In this document: in pieces, positions 24,314 to 33,300 of the stretch
Numbering within the stretch: position 1 is the first letter of the stretch
How the letters are laid out: the number at the start of each line of letters is the position of its first letter
Source of the DNA: Acidobacteriota bacterium
GTDB lineage: Bacteria; Acidobacteriota; Terriglobia; Acidiferrales; UBA7541
Direction: 5' to 3'
NCBI GenBank assembly: GCA_003223245.1
Contig: QHYI01000125.1
Span: forward strand, 5,039 to 46,302
DNA length: 41,264 nucleotides
The notes under the pieces: generated by a model
What the model was told of the DNA's origin: nothing
The model's input: the letters and a program-made list of their open reading frames with translations, nothing else
The model's database searches: none
Translations under genes and position numbers: made by a program

Positions 24314-27300
24314 TTACCAAAGAATTCTAACGGCGAACTGCATCCGTCTTGCGGGCACTCGGAGACTGCTGATCACGCCGAAGGAGCCCGGGGAAAGCGA
24401 GGTAGCTGCGTCGCCAAACTGGGTATGGTTCCAGGCATTGAAGAACTCCGCGCGAAACTGCGTTGTCAGCCGCTCAGTAATGGATGTGTCCTTCAGAACG
24501 CCGATGTCCCAGTTATTGATGCCGGGCATCTCCAGGCTGTTCCGCCCCGCATTGCCCTGGAGGTGAAGTCCCGGTGTGCACGGTTGGAAACTAGGGCACC
24601 CGGGGAAAACGTAGGCGTTGATGTTAAGCCAGTTCGTATAAGTTTGGTTGCCCGGGTAGGGGTTGCCGACCTTATTGGGCCGCGACGTGCTGAAGGCTCC
24701 GAAGTTCTGCCAGTCCTGCGGAAGTCTGGGCGTCTTGTACTGCCCCGTGGAGAACGTCGTGATGCCGTTCGCTTGCCATCCTCCGATGAGTTTGTTTAGT
24801 GGTGCCGAGGCGTTGCCAAGGAATCGTTTGCCATGGCCAAAGGGCAACTCATAGACGTAGCTGGACACCGCGCGGTGGCGAACATCGTAGTCGGAATTGC
24901 CCTTGTCGAGCACCTTGAAACAGCACTGAGATGCTGAAAAGTCGTCCGTGCCACCGAGGTCGATTGCGCGACTGTACGTATAGGAACCGAGAAAGTAAAA
25001 CCCATTTGAAATGCGCTTTTCCACGCGCGTTGTCAGCCCGTTGTAACTTGACCAGCCGCCATTGTAAGTCAAAAGTATCCAACTGAATTGCGGATAAGGT
25101 ACACGCTGGCTAATGGGGATGGTGCCTGTGGGATCGAAGCTTGGCGGGTCTTCATTGCGTCGCTGAGGAAGCTTTTGACCTACATCGCCGATGTAGCCGA
25201 CGTCCAGGACCCAGTCATGGGCAAAGGTATGCTGGACGTCGAAGTTCCACTCCTGCACGTAGGGCGTGCGATTCCGTTTATCAACGCTAAAGGGAACTGT
25301 TGTTCCGCCGCCGAGCGTGCCGGCAGGAAAGACATTCTCGAGGGAAATAGTGGGGGTCGTTGGATTGGAATTCAGCGTTTGGGTCTTGAAGAAGTCTGGG
25401 GCAATCACCAGGAACTGCAGCTCGTTCCAATTGTCTGTGGCATAGAAGATGCCGAACGCACCCCGAATGACCGTGTTCTTGGAAAAAGAGGGCGTGTAAG
25501 CGAGGCCGAAGCGCGGAGCGACGTTGTTCCAGTCCGGATCGACGATGCCGTTCCGCACTTGGCCGCTGCGCGAATAAACAACCTGCTGCACAGCGGGATC
25601 GAACCACGCCGTTTTGTTTTGGAGGTCATAAGGGGGTTGTCCGTACTCATATCGCAGTCCCAGATTCAGCGTCAGGTTGGGCCGGACGCGCCAATCGTCT
25701 TCCAGGAAGCCGGCATAGTAATTCGACCGTAAATGCTGCGAAGAGTCTCCTACGGAAGCGGTGGCAGACTGAGGATCGCCCAACAGAAAATCCCCCAAGC
25801 CGAAAGGAATCTGTGTAAAGCGGCCGCTAAAGCTAAAGCTTGGGATACCGGAAAAATCAGTAATTTGAAAAAATTTCTCATGGATATAGTTAATTCCCAA
25901 TTTAATGCCGTGGTTTCCGCGCATGACGCTGAGGTTATCCACCCATTGGAAATCTTCGTCGAGTGCCCCGATAGACTCCGAAAACGAACCCGGGGAGTTG
26001 AACCCCGCAATGCCTGCGTCTGGAACACCGAAGTCGAACGGGTTGGAAGACGTATTCTGGAACCCGAAGACACTCAGGGCGTAGTTGGATCCCAAAGCCC
26101 CTTCCGACACCAGGAATGTCCTACCCCGGTTGTAGCCGAAGCGCGCTTCATTCACCACCGTGGGCGAAAAGGTGTGTGTCTCGGTGATGGTCCCGAGATA
26201 ATCGTTCAAGGGAAATATTGTCCCTTGCAAGGGCATTGCCGAGGGATTGAAGCGGGGCCGGTCATCGTGCGTAAAGCTGCCCCAAATCTGATCCTTGGAA
26301 GTCAACGAATGATCGATCCGGACGTTGACTTGATTCATGTCGTTATAGCCTTTTTTGAAAACCGAGTAGTTAAACAGGGCCCGACCCGTGGTCGTCGAAA
26401 GCGGTGGGCTCGGAAGATTGGGCGCGGGGATAAACTGAAGCCATTTCTGAGCGACGGGGTCCAGGCGACTGGCAGGGATAACATTTCCGGAGAAAGGCTG
26501 GCCGGTCGATGGGTCAATGGCATTCGCGCAACTTATCGATGTTGGGTTGGCCTGGCAGAAAGACGAGGACATGGGGAAAATTCCCGTCCCCGCCGAATTG
26601 TCGGCCAGATTGCCTGCTAGCTGGGCGCGGCTCGGAACAAGGGCGGTGAAATTCCCACCGAAACGCTCCCGGATGCCCTCGTAGTTGAAGAAAAAGAACG
26701 TCTTGTCGTGGCCGTTATAAAGGACCGGCAAAACAATCGGACCGCCAACGCTGAAGCCGAAATCGTTATGTTGAAATGCAGGCCGCGGCTGGTGAGTCAG
26801 ATTGGAGAAGAAGTCGTTGGCGTTGAGCACAGTATTCTGAAGTAATTCATAAACGCTCCCGTGCAAACTGTTTGTCCCTGATCGGAGCGTCGTGTTGATT
26901 ACCGCCGAGGAGCGGCCATATTCAGCCGAGAAGCTATTGGTCTGCACCTTGACTTCCTGAACGGCATCGAGAGACGGGCGCAGGTTGGCACTGCCAAATC
27001 GCGCATTGCGCGATTCGATGCCGTCAACGATAAAGCTCTCATTTGACTCTCTCAGCCCTGCCACGCTCGTCGTGACTTGACCGCTGCCCGCCCCTGTCCA
27101 GAACGAGGCTGGCGAATTGCCTGTGCCAATCGGCGCAACGCCGGCCGCCAACGTCACTAAGTTCATGAAATTGCGATCGATGAGCGGCAAATGTTCTACC
27201 GCTGTCTCACTCACGACTTGCCCCATCGAGGACGTCTGCGTCTCCAGCAACTGCACGCCACCCGCGTGCACCTCCACGGCCTGAGCGATCGAGCCGAGGT

Positions 27301-27643
27301 TCAGTGTAATGTTAACCTGCGGCCTCTGACCCACCAGAAGCTCAATATCCGAAACCGTGGTGCTTCGGAAGCCCTGCTTCGAAGCGTCAATGCGATAATG
27401 GCCCGGCTTCAACTGCGCAAGGAGGTAGTCGCCACTCGAGTCCGTCGTCGCAGAGCGTAAAGTAAGACCCGTCCCCACTTGCGTCAGCGTGACGTTTGCT
27501 CCCGGGATCACGGCTCCCGTGGTGTCCTTCACTGTGCCCAGAATATCGCCCGTGATGGCTTGCGAGTAGGCTATGTGCGTTTGGCCCATCCAGACAAACA
27601 GAGCGCTCGCGAGCCCCCATCCGCATATTGCGTTGCGTTTCAT
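24314..27643 (-). CDS. TonB-dependent receptor, Oar-like, about 1110 residues
   Basis: GGGAG precedes two adjacent ATG codons (27646 and 27643); the second has the better spacing. The frame is open further up to 27715, but that crosses the promoter. The signal peptide is MKRNAICGWGLASALFVWMG ending near AYSQ. The carboxypeptidase-regulatory domain follows (TGDILGTVKDTTGAVIPGANVTL, TTDSSGDYLLAQLKPGHYRI, GFRS). The plug-like segment includes EHLPLIDRNFMNLVTLAAGV, IVDGIESRN, VQEVKVQTNSFSAEYGRSSAVINTTLRSGTNSLHGS. The barrel ends MQFAVRILW with a terminal Trp. It is an outer-membrane TonB-dependent transporter of the same type as the one at 15.6-19.2 kb, but with clearly diverged sequence. It has no obvious partner genes. 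Substrate unknown. Confidence 0.92.
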   Translation of the reverse strand: MKRNAICGWGLASALFVWMGQTHIAYSQAITGDILGTVKDTTGAVIPGANVTLTQVGTGLTLRSATTDSSGDYLLAQLKPGHYRIDASKQGFRSTTVSDIELLVGQRPQVNITLNLGSIAQAVEVHAGGVQLLETQTSSMGQVVSETAVEHLPLIDRNFMNLVTLAAGVAPIGTGNSPASFWTGAGSGQVTTSVAGLRESNESFIVDGIESRNARFGSANLRPSLDAVQEVKVQTNSFSAEYGRSSAVINTTLRSGTNSLHGSVYELLQNTVLNANDFFSNLTHQPRPAFQHNDFGFSVGGPIVLPVLYNGHDKTFFFFNYEGIRERFGGNFTALVPSRAQLAGNLADNSAGTGIFPMSSSFCQANPTSISCANAIDPSTGQPFSGNVIPASRLDPVAQKWLQFIPAPNLPSPPLSTTTGRALFNYSVFKKGYNDMNQVNVRIDHSLTSKDQIWGSFTHDDRPRFNPSAMPLQGTIFPLNDYLGTITETHTFSPTVVNEARFGYNRGRTFLVSEGALGSNYALSVFGFQNTSSNPFDFGVPDAGIAGFNSPGSFSESIGALDEDFQWVDNLSVMRGNHGIKLGINYIHEKFFQITDFSGIPSFSFSGRFTQIPFGLGDFLLGDPQSATASVGDSSQHLRSNYYAGFLEDDWRVRPNLTLNLGLRYEYGQPPYDLQNKTAWFDPAVQQVVYSRSGQVRNGIVDPDWNNVAPRFGLAYTPSFSKNTVIRGAFGIFYATDNWNELQFLVIAPDFFKTQTLNSNPTTPTISLENVFPAGTLGGGTTVPFSVDKRNRTPYVQEWNFDVQHTFAHDWVLDVGYIGDVGQKLPQRRNEDPPSFDPTGTIPISQRVPYPQFSWILLTYNGGWSSYNGLTTRVEKRISNGFYFLGSYTYSRAIDLGGTDDFSASQCCFKVLDKGNSDYDVRHRAVSSYVYELPFGHGKRFLGNASAPLNKLIGGWQANGITTFSTGQYKTPRLPQDWQNFGAFSTSRPNKVGNPYPGNQTYTNWLNINAYVFPGCPSFQPCTPGLHLQGNAGRNSLEMPGINNWDIGVLKDTSITERLTTQFRAEFFNAWNHTQFGDAATSLSPGSFGVISSLRVPARRMQFAVRILW

Positions 27644-27687
27644 CATTTGACTCCCAACAGCCTCCCTGACCTCAACTGGTGGCGCAG

Positions 27688-27715
27688 CATATAGCCCTCC
27701 CAAGTTTGCTGTCAA
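27688..27715 (-). promoter_or_regulatory. Promoter of the second large receptor
   Basis: On the minus strand, a perfect TTGACA (27715-27710), 16 bases, then TATATG (27693-27688). The start codon at 27643 follows a leader of about 38 bases with GGGAG. Confidence 0.5.
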
Positions 27716-28215
27716 GAAATTCCACTTCCCTCACTTCCCTCGAGAAAAGCCCGACAGTACCCGTATGCCGCGTTATTGTGCCCGACGCCGGCCGCGACTC
27801 GACTCCGCTTTCTCCGTGCGGCGCTTCAGGTTTTTGGTGACACCGCCAACGCCGGCACCGGTCTCGGCGAGAATGCCGCTCGTGACGGGGGCCAGCGGCG
27901 TGGTCGGCCACTATCTGCACGGTCACCTGGGAAATTCGGTGAGTATGTATCTGGATGAACTCCAGGGGAAGAAAGGATCAACGAAGAAGAGGAGAGCTTC
28001 AAGGACCTCGTAAGACGTCCCGACGAGATGAGTATGTTTCGCAGAGTCGCACGGACGACGCTGCGTTTAAGGGTCCGAGGAGAAATATGGAAGGAAGAGA
28101 GCTGTTCAAATTCGTCGCGCTGACGGCGCTATCACCCAAGGTGGACGTGCTCCAGGCCGCGGTGGCGTGCCACATGGACGCTGCCCCAGCGAAACCACAC
28201 CTGGCCCATTACCCG
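27716..28215. other. Gene-free stretch between the receptor promoter and the TnpB element
   Basis: Short frames on both strands (for example 27765-28013 and 27955-28254 plus, 27672-27926 minus) show no recognisable domain or ribosome binding site. It may be decayed coding DNA. I could not identify a parent gene. Confidence 0.35.
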
Positions 28216-28261
28216 AGGGGCCGTAAAGTCCCTTCCTTTAGGGTGGGGATATAAGGCCCCT
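28216..28261 (+). ncRNA. Two-stem structured element, possible orphan omegaRNA/right-end remnant
   Basis: AGGGGCC (28216-28222) pairs with GGCCCCT (28255-28261). Inside, CCCTTCC and GGGTGGG pair imperfectly around TTTA, followed by GGATATAA. The inner hairpin resembles the one after tnpB (29875-29901): pyrimidine arm, short AT loop, purine arm, then GGAT. IS200/IS605 right ends and TnpB guide RNA scaffolds have this shape. No tnpB remnant precedes it, so the assignment is tentative. Confidence 0.3.
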
Positions 28262-28272
28262 TAGACCGGCAA

Positions 28273-28326
28273 GGTTCTTTAATTTAGGGTTCTTTGGGTT
28301 CTTTGTGGGTTCTTTGTGGGTTCTTT
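28273..28326. repeat. Five irregular tandem copies of GGTTCTTT
   Basis: GGTTCTTT occurs at 28273, 28288, 28297, 28308 and 28319, with spacings 15, 9, 11 and 11 bases. The last copy also forms a hairpin with CCCAAAG (28327-28333). It is non-coding and lies upstream of the TnpB element. Confidence 0.7.
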
Positions 28327-28660
28327 CCCAAAGCTTGACAGACAAAGGGAGTTGAAATAAGGTAGACGAAGAAAAAGCGAACACGAAGGTTTAACCTTAA
28401 TGGTGGTACGTAACCCCACCAACAGAACAAACGAAGAAACGGCTGGACCGGAGAGTACAAGAATGACCACCCCAGTAGAAGGAACCAAGACGATTAAGTA
28501 CGCGGAAGCGGAGCAGTTTCAGAGAGTTCCGACAACGGCGCTCCAATTCACAGTTGGAGGGTAGCGGGTCGGGTAGCGCACAACGAGGTGGACATGATTG
28601 TCCTCTCCGTCCCGAGGCACCCACTGCCAGGAGGAGGGTCTTAATTTTTTTGGTCCAAGC
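28327..28660 (+). other. Non-coding leader region of the tnpB element, with hairpins
   Basis: Contains TGGTGG/CCACCA (28401-28406, 28416-28421), CTCCAA/TTGGAG (28541-28546, 28554-28559) and GGACA/TGTCC (28590-28594, 28599-28603). The left end of the element is expected here, since IS200/IS605 ends are hairpin-rich and carry no terminal inverted repeats, but the exact boundary and its target-adjacent motif could not be fixed. Confidence 0.4.
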
Positions 28661-29863
28661 ATGTTGCGAAAGCAAGGCTATAAATTCGAGGCCCAGCCGA
28701 ACGGCGAACAACTTCGCAACCTGCGGAGATTCGTGGGTGCCTGCCGTTTCGTCTACAACAAGGCGTTGGCGCTCAACAAAGAACGGTACGAGGAGAAGGC
28801 GAAGCGCCTGGGCTACGCTGGCCTTTGTGCTCTGTTGCCGAGGTGGAAAACCGAGTTTGCGTGGCTCTCTGATGTACCGGCGCAAGCGTTGCAGCAATCG
28901 CTGAAAGATTTGGAACGCGGGTTCAGCAACTTCTTCGAGAAGCGCGCGGAGTTTCCTGCTTTTCACAAGAAGGGTCGGAAAGACTCGTTTCGCATCCCCC
29001 AAGGCTTCCAGGTGGACAACCACAACGGTCGCATCCAACTGCCCAAAATTGGCTGGATGCGCTACCGTAAATCACGGGAAATCGCCGGCACGCCGAAGCA
29101 CGTGACCGTCAGCCTGGTGCATGGCAAAGCCTTCCTCTCCATTCAGACCGAGCGGGAAGTCGCGACGCCCATGCACCCGTCCAAGTCGTCGGTTGGTTTG
29201 GATTGGGGCATCAAGAGGTTCTACACCCTGTCGAACGGAGAGTATGAAGAACAATTGTCGCCGCTCCAACAGTTCGCCGTGAAAGTGGCGAAGTTGCAGC
29301 GTGTTCTCGCCCGCAAGAAGAAGTTCTCGAAGAACGGGAAGAAGGCCAAGTTTAAAGTCGCGAAGTTGCACAACCAAATTGCCAACATCAGAAAGGATTT
29401 TGTACACAAGTCGTCGAAGGACCTGAGCAAAAACCACGCCGTGGTGTTCATCGAGGACTTGTCCATCCGGAACATGTCGAAGTCCGCGAGGGGCACCCAG
29501 GAGCAGCACGACAAGAACGTCAAGCGGAAGTCCGGGTTGAATCGTGCCGTGCTCGACGCCAGCCCATTCGAACTGCGGCGTCAGTTGCAGTACAAACTGA
29601 CGTGGCGGGGCGGGTTGCTGGTAGCCGTGCCTCCGCAAAACACCAGCCGCAGGTGTCCTGCGTGCGGTACGGTTACGGCGGAGAATCGCAGGACGCAAGA
29701 GAAGTTCTCGTGCGTCCAGTGCGGCTTTACCGCCAACGCTGATTTCGTAGCAGCCGTAAATATCAAAGAGGCGGGGCTCGCCTTGTTAGCCTGTTCGCAA
29801 TCTTCGGCTGAAGTAAGGCCGTCGTGGCAGGCACCCACCGAAGGTATTCGTGCGTATGCATGA
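28661..29863 (+). CDS. tnpB: TnpB RNA-guided nuclease of an IS200/IS605-type element
   Basis: A 400-residue protein from the ATG at 28661 (MLRKQGYKFEAQPNGEQ, the usual TnpB beginning); the frame is open further upstream. Residues 1-170 are the helical/WED region (ACRFVYNKALALNKERYEE, FPAFHKKGRKDSFRIP). The RuvC nuclease residues are intact: D181 in VGLDWGIKRF, E265 in VVFIEDLSIRNM and D361 in NADFVAAVNIKEAG. The zinc ribbon has C332, C335, C351 and C354 (CPACG, CVQCG). TnpB is the ancestor of Cas12: with an RNA derived from the element's right end it cuts DNA and favours retention of the element. No tnpA transposase is present, so this is an IS1341-like solo copy, dependent on a TnpA elsewhere or domesticated. 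Confidence 0.93.
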   Translation: MLRKQGYKFEAQPNGEQLRNLRRFVGACRFVYNKALALNKERYEEKAKRLGYAGLCALLPRWKTEFAWLSDVPAQALQQSLKDLERGFSNFFEKRAEFPAFHKKGRKDSFRIPQGFQVDNHNGRIQLPKIGWMRYRKSREIAGTPKHVTVSLVHGKAFLSIQTEREVATPMHPSKSSVGLDWGIKRFYTLSNGEYEEQLSPLQQFAVKVAKLQRVLARKKKFSKNGKKAKFKVAKLHNQIANIRKDFVHKSSKDLSKNHAVVFIEDLSIRNMSKSARGTQEQHDKNVKRKSGLNRAVLDASPFELRRQLQYKLTWRGGLLVAVPPQNTSRRCPACGTVTAENRRTQEKFSCVQCGFTANADFVAAVNIKEAGLALLACSQSSAEVRPSWQAPTEGIRAYA

Positions 29864-29906
29864 GACCCGTAGGAATCCTCTCCCTTAAGGGAGTGGAGGA
29901 TGTCAA
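29864..29906 (+). ncRNA. 3' part of the TnpB guide RNA (omegaRNA) and right end of the element
   Basis: Directly after the tnpB stop, a near-palindromic hairpin (ATCCTC + TCCCTT paired with AAGGGA + GTGGAGGAT, 29875-29901) is followed by TGTCAA. Many solo tnpB elements end in this way, with the hairpin closing the RNA scaffold and TCAA at the edge. The guide would then be copied from host DNA starting near 29907. The 5' end of the RNA would lie inside tnpB and is not visible. Confidence 0.6.
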
Positions 29907-30318
29907 AAATTGCAATTCTTCAGCGAAGACGAGAGCCGCCTTTTTGAGGGCTCATGGAAATGATCATCCCCGCCGACAGCCACTCTCGGGAGCGCACGCG
30001 GCCAAAACCAACCTCTTCGCCGACCTCATGGTGGCGACCAGTGATGATTCCGTCAAGAAGCGATGGCAAGACGGGCTCCGCCTGATACGCGAGGAGGCAG
30101 CTCGCTCATCATTGGCCGGAGCCCTGCGGAAAGCCGCGGTCAACGAAGGGAATCCGCAGACTGATCTGGAACAATTTGTCGCGTGGCCTAAACAGATGGC
30201 TATTACACACCGCGACGGCAATCCACCAGGATATGGAATACCTCGACAACACTTACCTCCCTGCCTTTCCAGAATGCACTCATCGCGAACACCAGGGTTG
30301 ATGCGGCTCAACGATTTT
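29907..30318 (+). other. Stretch with a possible gene fragment beside the TnpB element
   Basis: One plus-strand frame (about 29950-30240) reads like real soluble protein: SGAHAAKTNLFADLMVATSDDSVKKRWQDGLRLI, then REEAARSSLAGALRKAAVNEGNPQTDLEQFVAWP. It has no start codon of its own after the element's right end and loses protein-like character near 30240. It may be the tail of a gene cut by the tnpB insertion. I do not recognise the family. Confidence 0.3.
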
Positions 30319-33300
30319 CTATTTTCGCAGACTCGCGTCTTCCAGGCGGCCACCGCGGATCCACTCGAGAATGGTCCGGTATTGGTCGCTCGATTCGTTT
30401 CCGTGCCAGCGCTGGCCGCCGTTGTGCGTCGCCAGGTAATCACCTACGTTGCCGGCGCTGTCGGTAGGCCGGGTGGGTTTGATCAGTATCAGACTCTTGT
30501 CCGGGTTGGTGATGTCCACCACGCGCATCGCGTAGCGGTAATTTTCTTTGCTGTCCTGATCCGAGAAGACGCCCTCGGCATTGGGTGGCGCCAGCTTGAA
30601 GATCACGTGGCTGGCATGGCAGAACACGCAAGCTTTGCCGTCCGCGCCGGGTTTGGCCAGGATGGGTTCGATCTTGGTGACAAAGTAGCGGAAGTCGAGC
30701 ACGGAGCCGGGTTGCACGTCCTTCAACGCTTCGCTCAGGTGCTTTCCTTGCAGCACGCTGGTGCAGATGAGCTTGAGACGCGGATTGCTGGAAGTCTTCA
30801 GCTTCTCCATCGCGGCACGGAAATCGGGCCTCTGCTCCACGCCCTTCACTTTACGCAGCGTATCCAACGCCGCGGCGCTGATGTTGGCGTCGGGGTTCAA
30901 CAGGGCGGCCATCACCGTGTCCACCACCAGCGGATATTCCAGCGGTTCCTTGATCTTCAAAGCGGCGGTATGCCGGTTTAGGTAGTCCTGGTCCTGCGAG
31001 ACTGCCCCTCCTGCAACTCCCAGACGCCTCTTCAAGAATTGCGGATTGCCTGCCTCCTCCAAAAGAATGCCGAGAGCCGAATCGTTTAGACCTGCAAACG
31101 CGGTTTTCACAGCTGACTCGGTTTGGGGGTCTCCGAGAAAATGTTCGAACGAAACCCGTACCGCAGCACGCCGCACATCGGCGTTGAAGGAATGCAGCCC
31201 CGCCAGTACCTGTTCCTGGAGGCCCGGTTCGTGCATCAGGCTCTTGAACGAAGAAGCGGCGTCCAGCACCTGCGCGTAGTTTGCCGGCCGCGGCTTTGCT
31301 TCGAGCATTGACCGCAAAGCGTCCTGCACATCCGTCTGCTTTTCCCACACGGAGTTTTCCGGCAACGCTCCGAGCAGTGGAAGCACCACGGCCTGGCTGT
31401 CAGGGCTTCCGTGTTGCAGGATCTCCACCACCTTGCTCACCAGGTGCGGATCGGGCGCTGCCGGCGCGTCGAGGTTCAGGGTTCCGCGCTGGCCGCCTTC
31501 GTACACGTAGCGGACGGTCTGCCGTACCTCGTTGTTCGAGTCTTCCGACAGATTCAGTGCAGCGAGGGTGAAACGCGCGTCGCCTGCTTCACTGAGCGTG
31601 CTTCCTGCCTTCAGAACCTCGATCTTCATCGAGTCATTGGCGTCTTTGAGGCACGCCAGCAGAGCGTCTTCCAACTCCGGCCCAGAACTCTTGAAGAAAT
31701 GAATCAGATCGCTGTCGTTGCCGATGCGCGTTTGAAAGAAGCCGTTACGCACGTCGTACTTGAAGTCAACGGTCTCGCGATACGGCGAATACTCGTAGCC
31801 TGGGCGGTGCAGGTCGGGCACGCCTGTCACGTACTTGGTCAGAACCGCCGGCAGGCCGATCGAGACGGTATCTGCCTTCAGTTCCGGCAGCGCGTAGTGA
31901 CGAATATGGAAATCCCACAACGCGTTCAGGATTCCCTCACGGCCGAGAGGCGTCCCCTCGCGCAGCACTTTAGCCAGTACTTGCGCCTGGTCGCGCACCA
32001 CCGCTTCATAGCCAGCGTTGATGCGGTCTTTGTCTTCGTCCTTGGAACTCGCCCGCACCCAGGCGGAGAGGTACCCGGTGTTTTCATCCAGCAGGTTGTA
32101 CACGCTCTCCTGCAACCCGCGGCGGACCATCGGATCGGTCTCCGTGTTCAATCGAGTGGCGAGTGCTTCCAGCGTTCCGCGGCGCACCGATTGCTGGTCC
32201 ACCTGCCAGTAGTACCAGCGCCATACTCCTCCAGCGGCCTCGAAACGAACGTAGGGCACCGGATCGTTGAGATCCCGCTCCAGGGCGGCCAGAAGCTCCG
32301 GATCGCCCGTCAAATCCCGGAAATGCTGATTGAAGAGTCGGGCAGCTCCCCAACGGGTGCGCGCGTTGGGCGAAGCCAGCGCCGCAGCCAGCAGTTTGCG
32401 TCCTGCCGGCGCAGCATCCTGCCGGCGCGAGAGCACCATGCGGAGCGCATACGCCGAACTGGTCTGCACCATCTTGGTGGGATCGCCGAGGCCCTTGATC
32501 AGCACCTGCATGGCGCCCGGATCAGCCATGTGTCCCAGCGCGCGCGCCGCAGCTTCGCGGGCTAACGGTTGATCGCTTTCCGCCAGCACGTTGCGAATCT
32601 GGACCAACACCGGCTCCGGCGCCAGATCCCAGAACTGGTCGAGCTGTTGCAGAAGCAGTGGCAGCTCATTCTTGGCGAGAGTCGTGGGAGGCGGGGGGTA
32701 CGCGGCATCCCAGTTTTTTGCCTTGGTGGTGCCGGGGTACAAGGTTGACAGCGCCATCACAGCAAACTGCGTGGCCCTAAATGGCGTGTTGAAGCCCTGG
32801 TAGACCGGATCACCTTCCCAACTGCCCTCCGGCCGCTGCGCCGCCAGCAGCGCTTTCACCGCACGGTCGAGGTGTTCGTCGGTTTCGGGTCTGTGCCCGG
32901 CTTCAGCTAAGGCCAATACCGCGTTGTATGAGATAAAGTCTGCCGTCTTGGCTGTCTTGTCGAACGGATACGGCCATCCCCCTTCGGGCGTCTCATACTC
33001 GTAAAGCTTGTCAATCAGGGTGTTAATCTGCGCGGCATATTTTTCGCGGTTCACTTCCGAAAGAAACATGATCTTCCAATTCAGATCGATCATATTCTTC
33101 GGTTCGTAGGGCAACGCCAGTTGCTCCACATGATCGCGCTCGGCGAGCCACTCCTGGTTGTGGGTCTCGTTGTACACGAGGTCGAAGGTATGCCAGCTCT
33201 GTTGCGCAATCTCGAATGGGCTCACATCAGGTTCGCAGCCGTCGGCTTCGTCGCCCGGCATGACCGTCACGCCCTTGTAGTGGATCTTTAAAAACTCCGC

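Noticed and set aside
28273-28326. Possible CRISPR array from the GGTTCTTT repeats
   Set aside because: Repeat units are 8 bases with spacings of 9-15 bases, far too short and irregular for CRISPR, and no cas genes are near.
28397-29038. 213-codon minus-strand frame across the tnpB start
   Set aside because: Overlaps the conserved TnpB N-terminus on the opposite strand and shows no homology of its own.
31411-32565. 384-codon plus-strand open frame opposite the giant dihaem gene
   Set aside because: Antisense shadow of the HEAT-like region, with no recognisable protein features.
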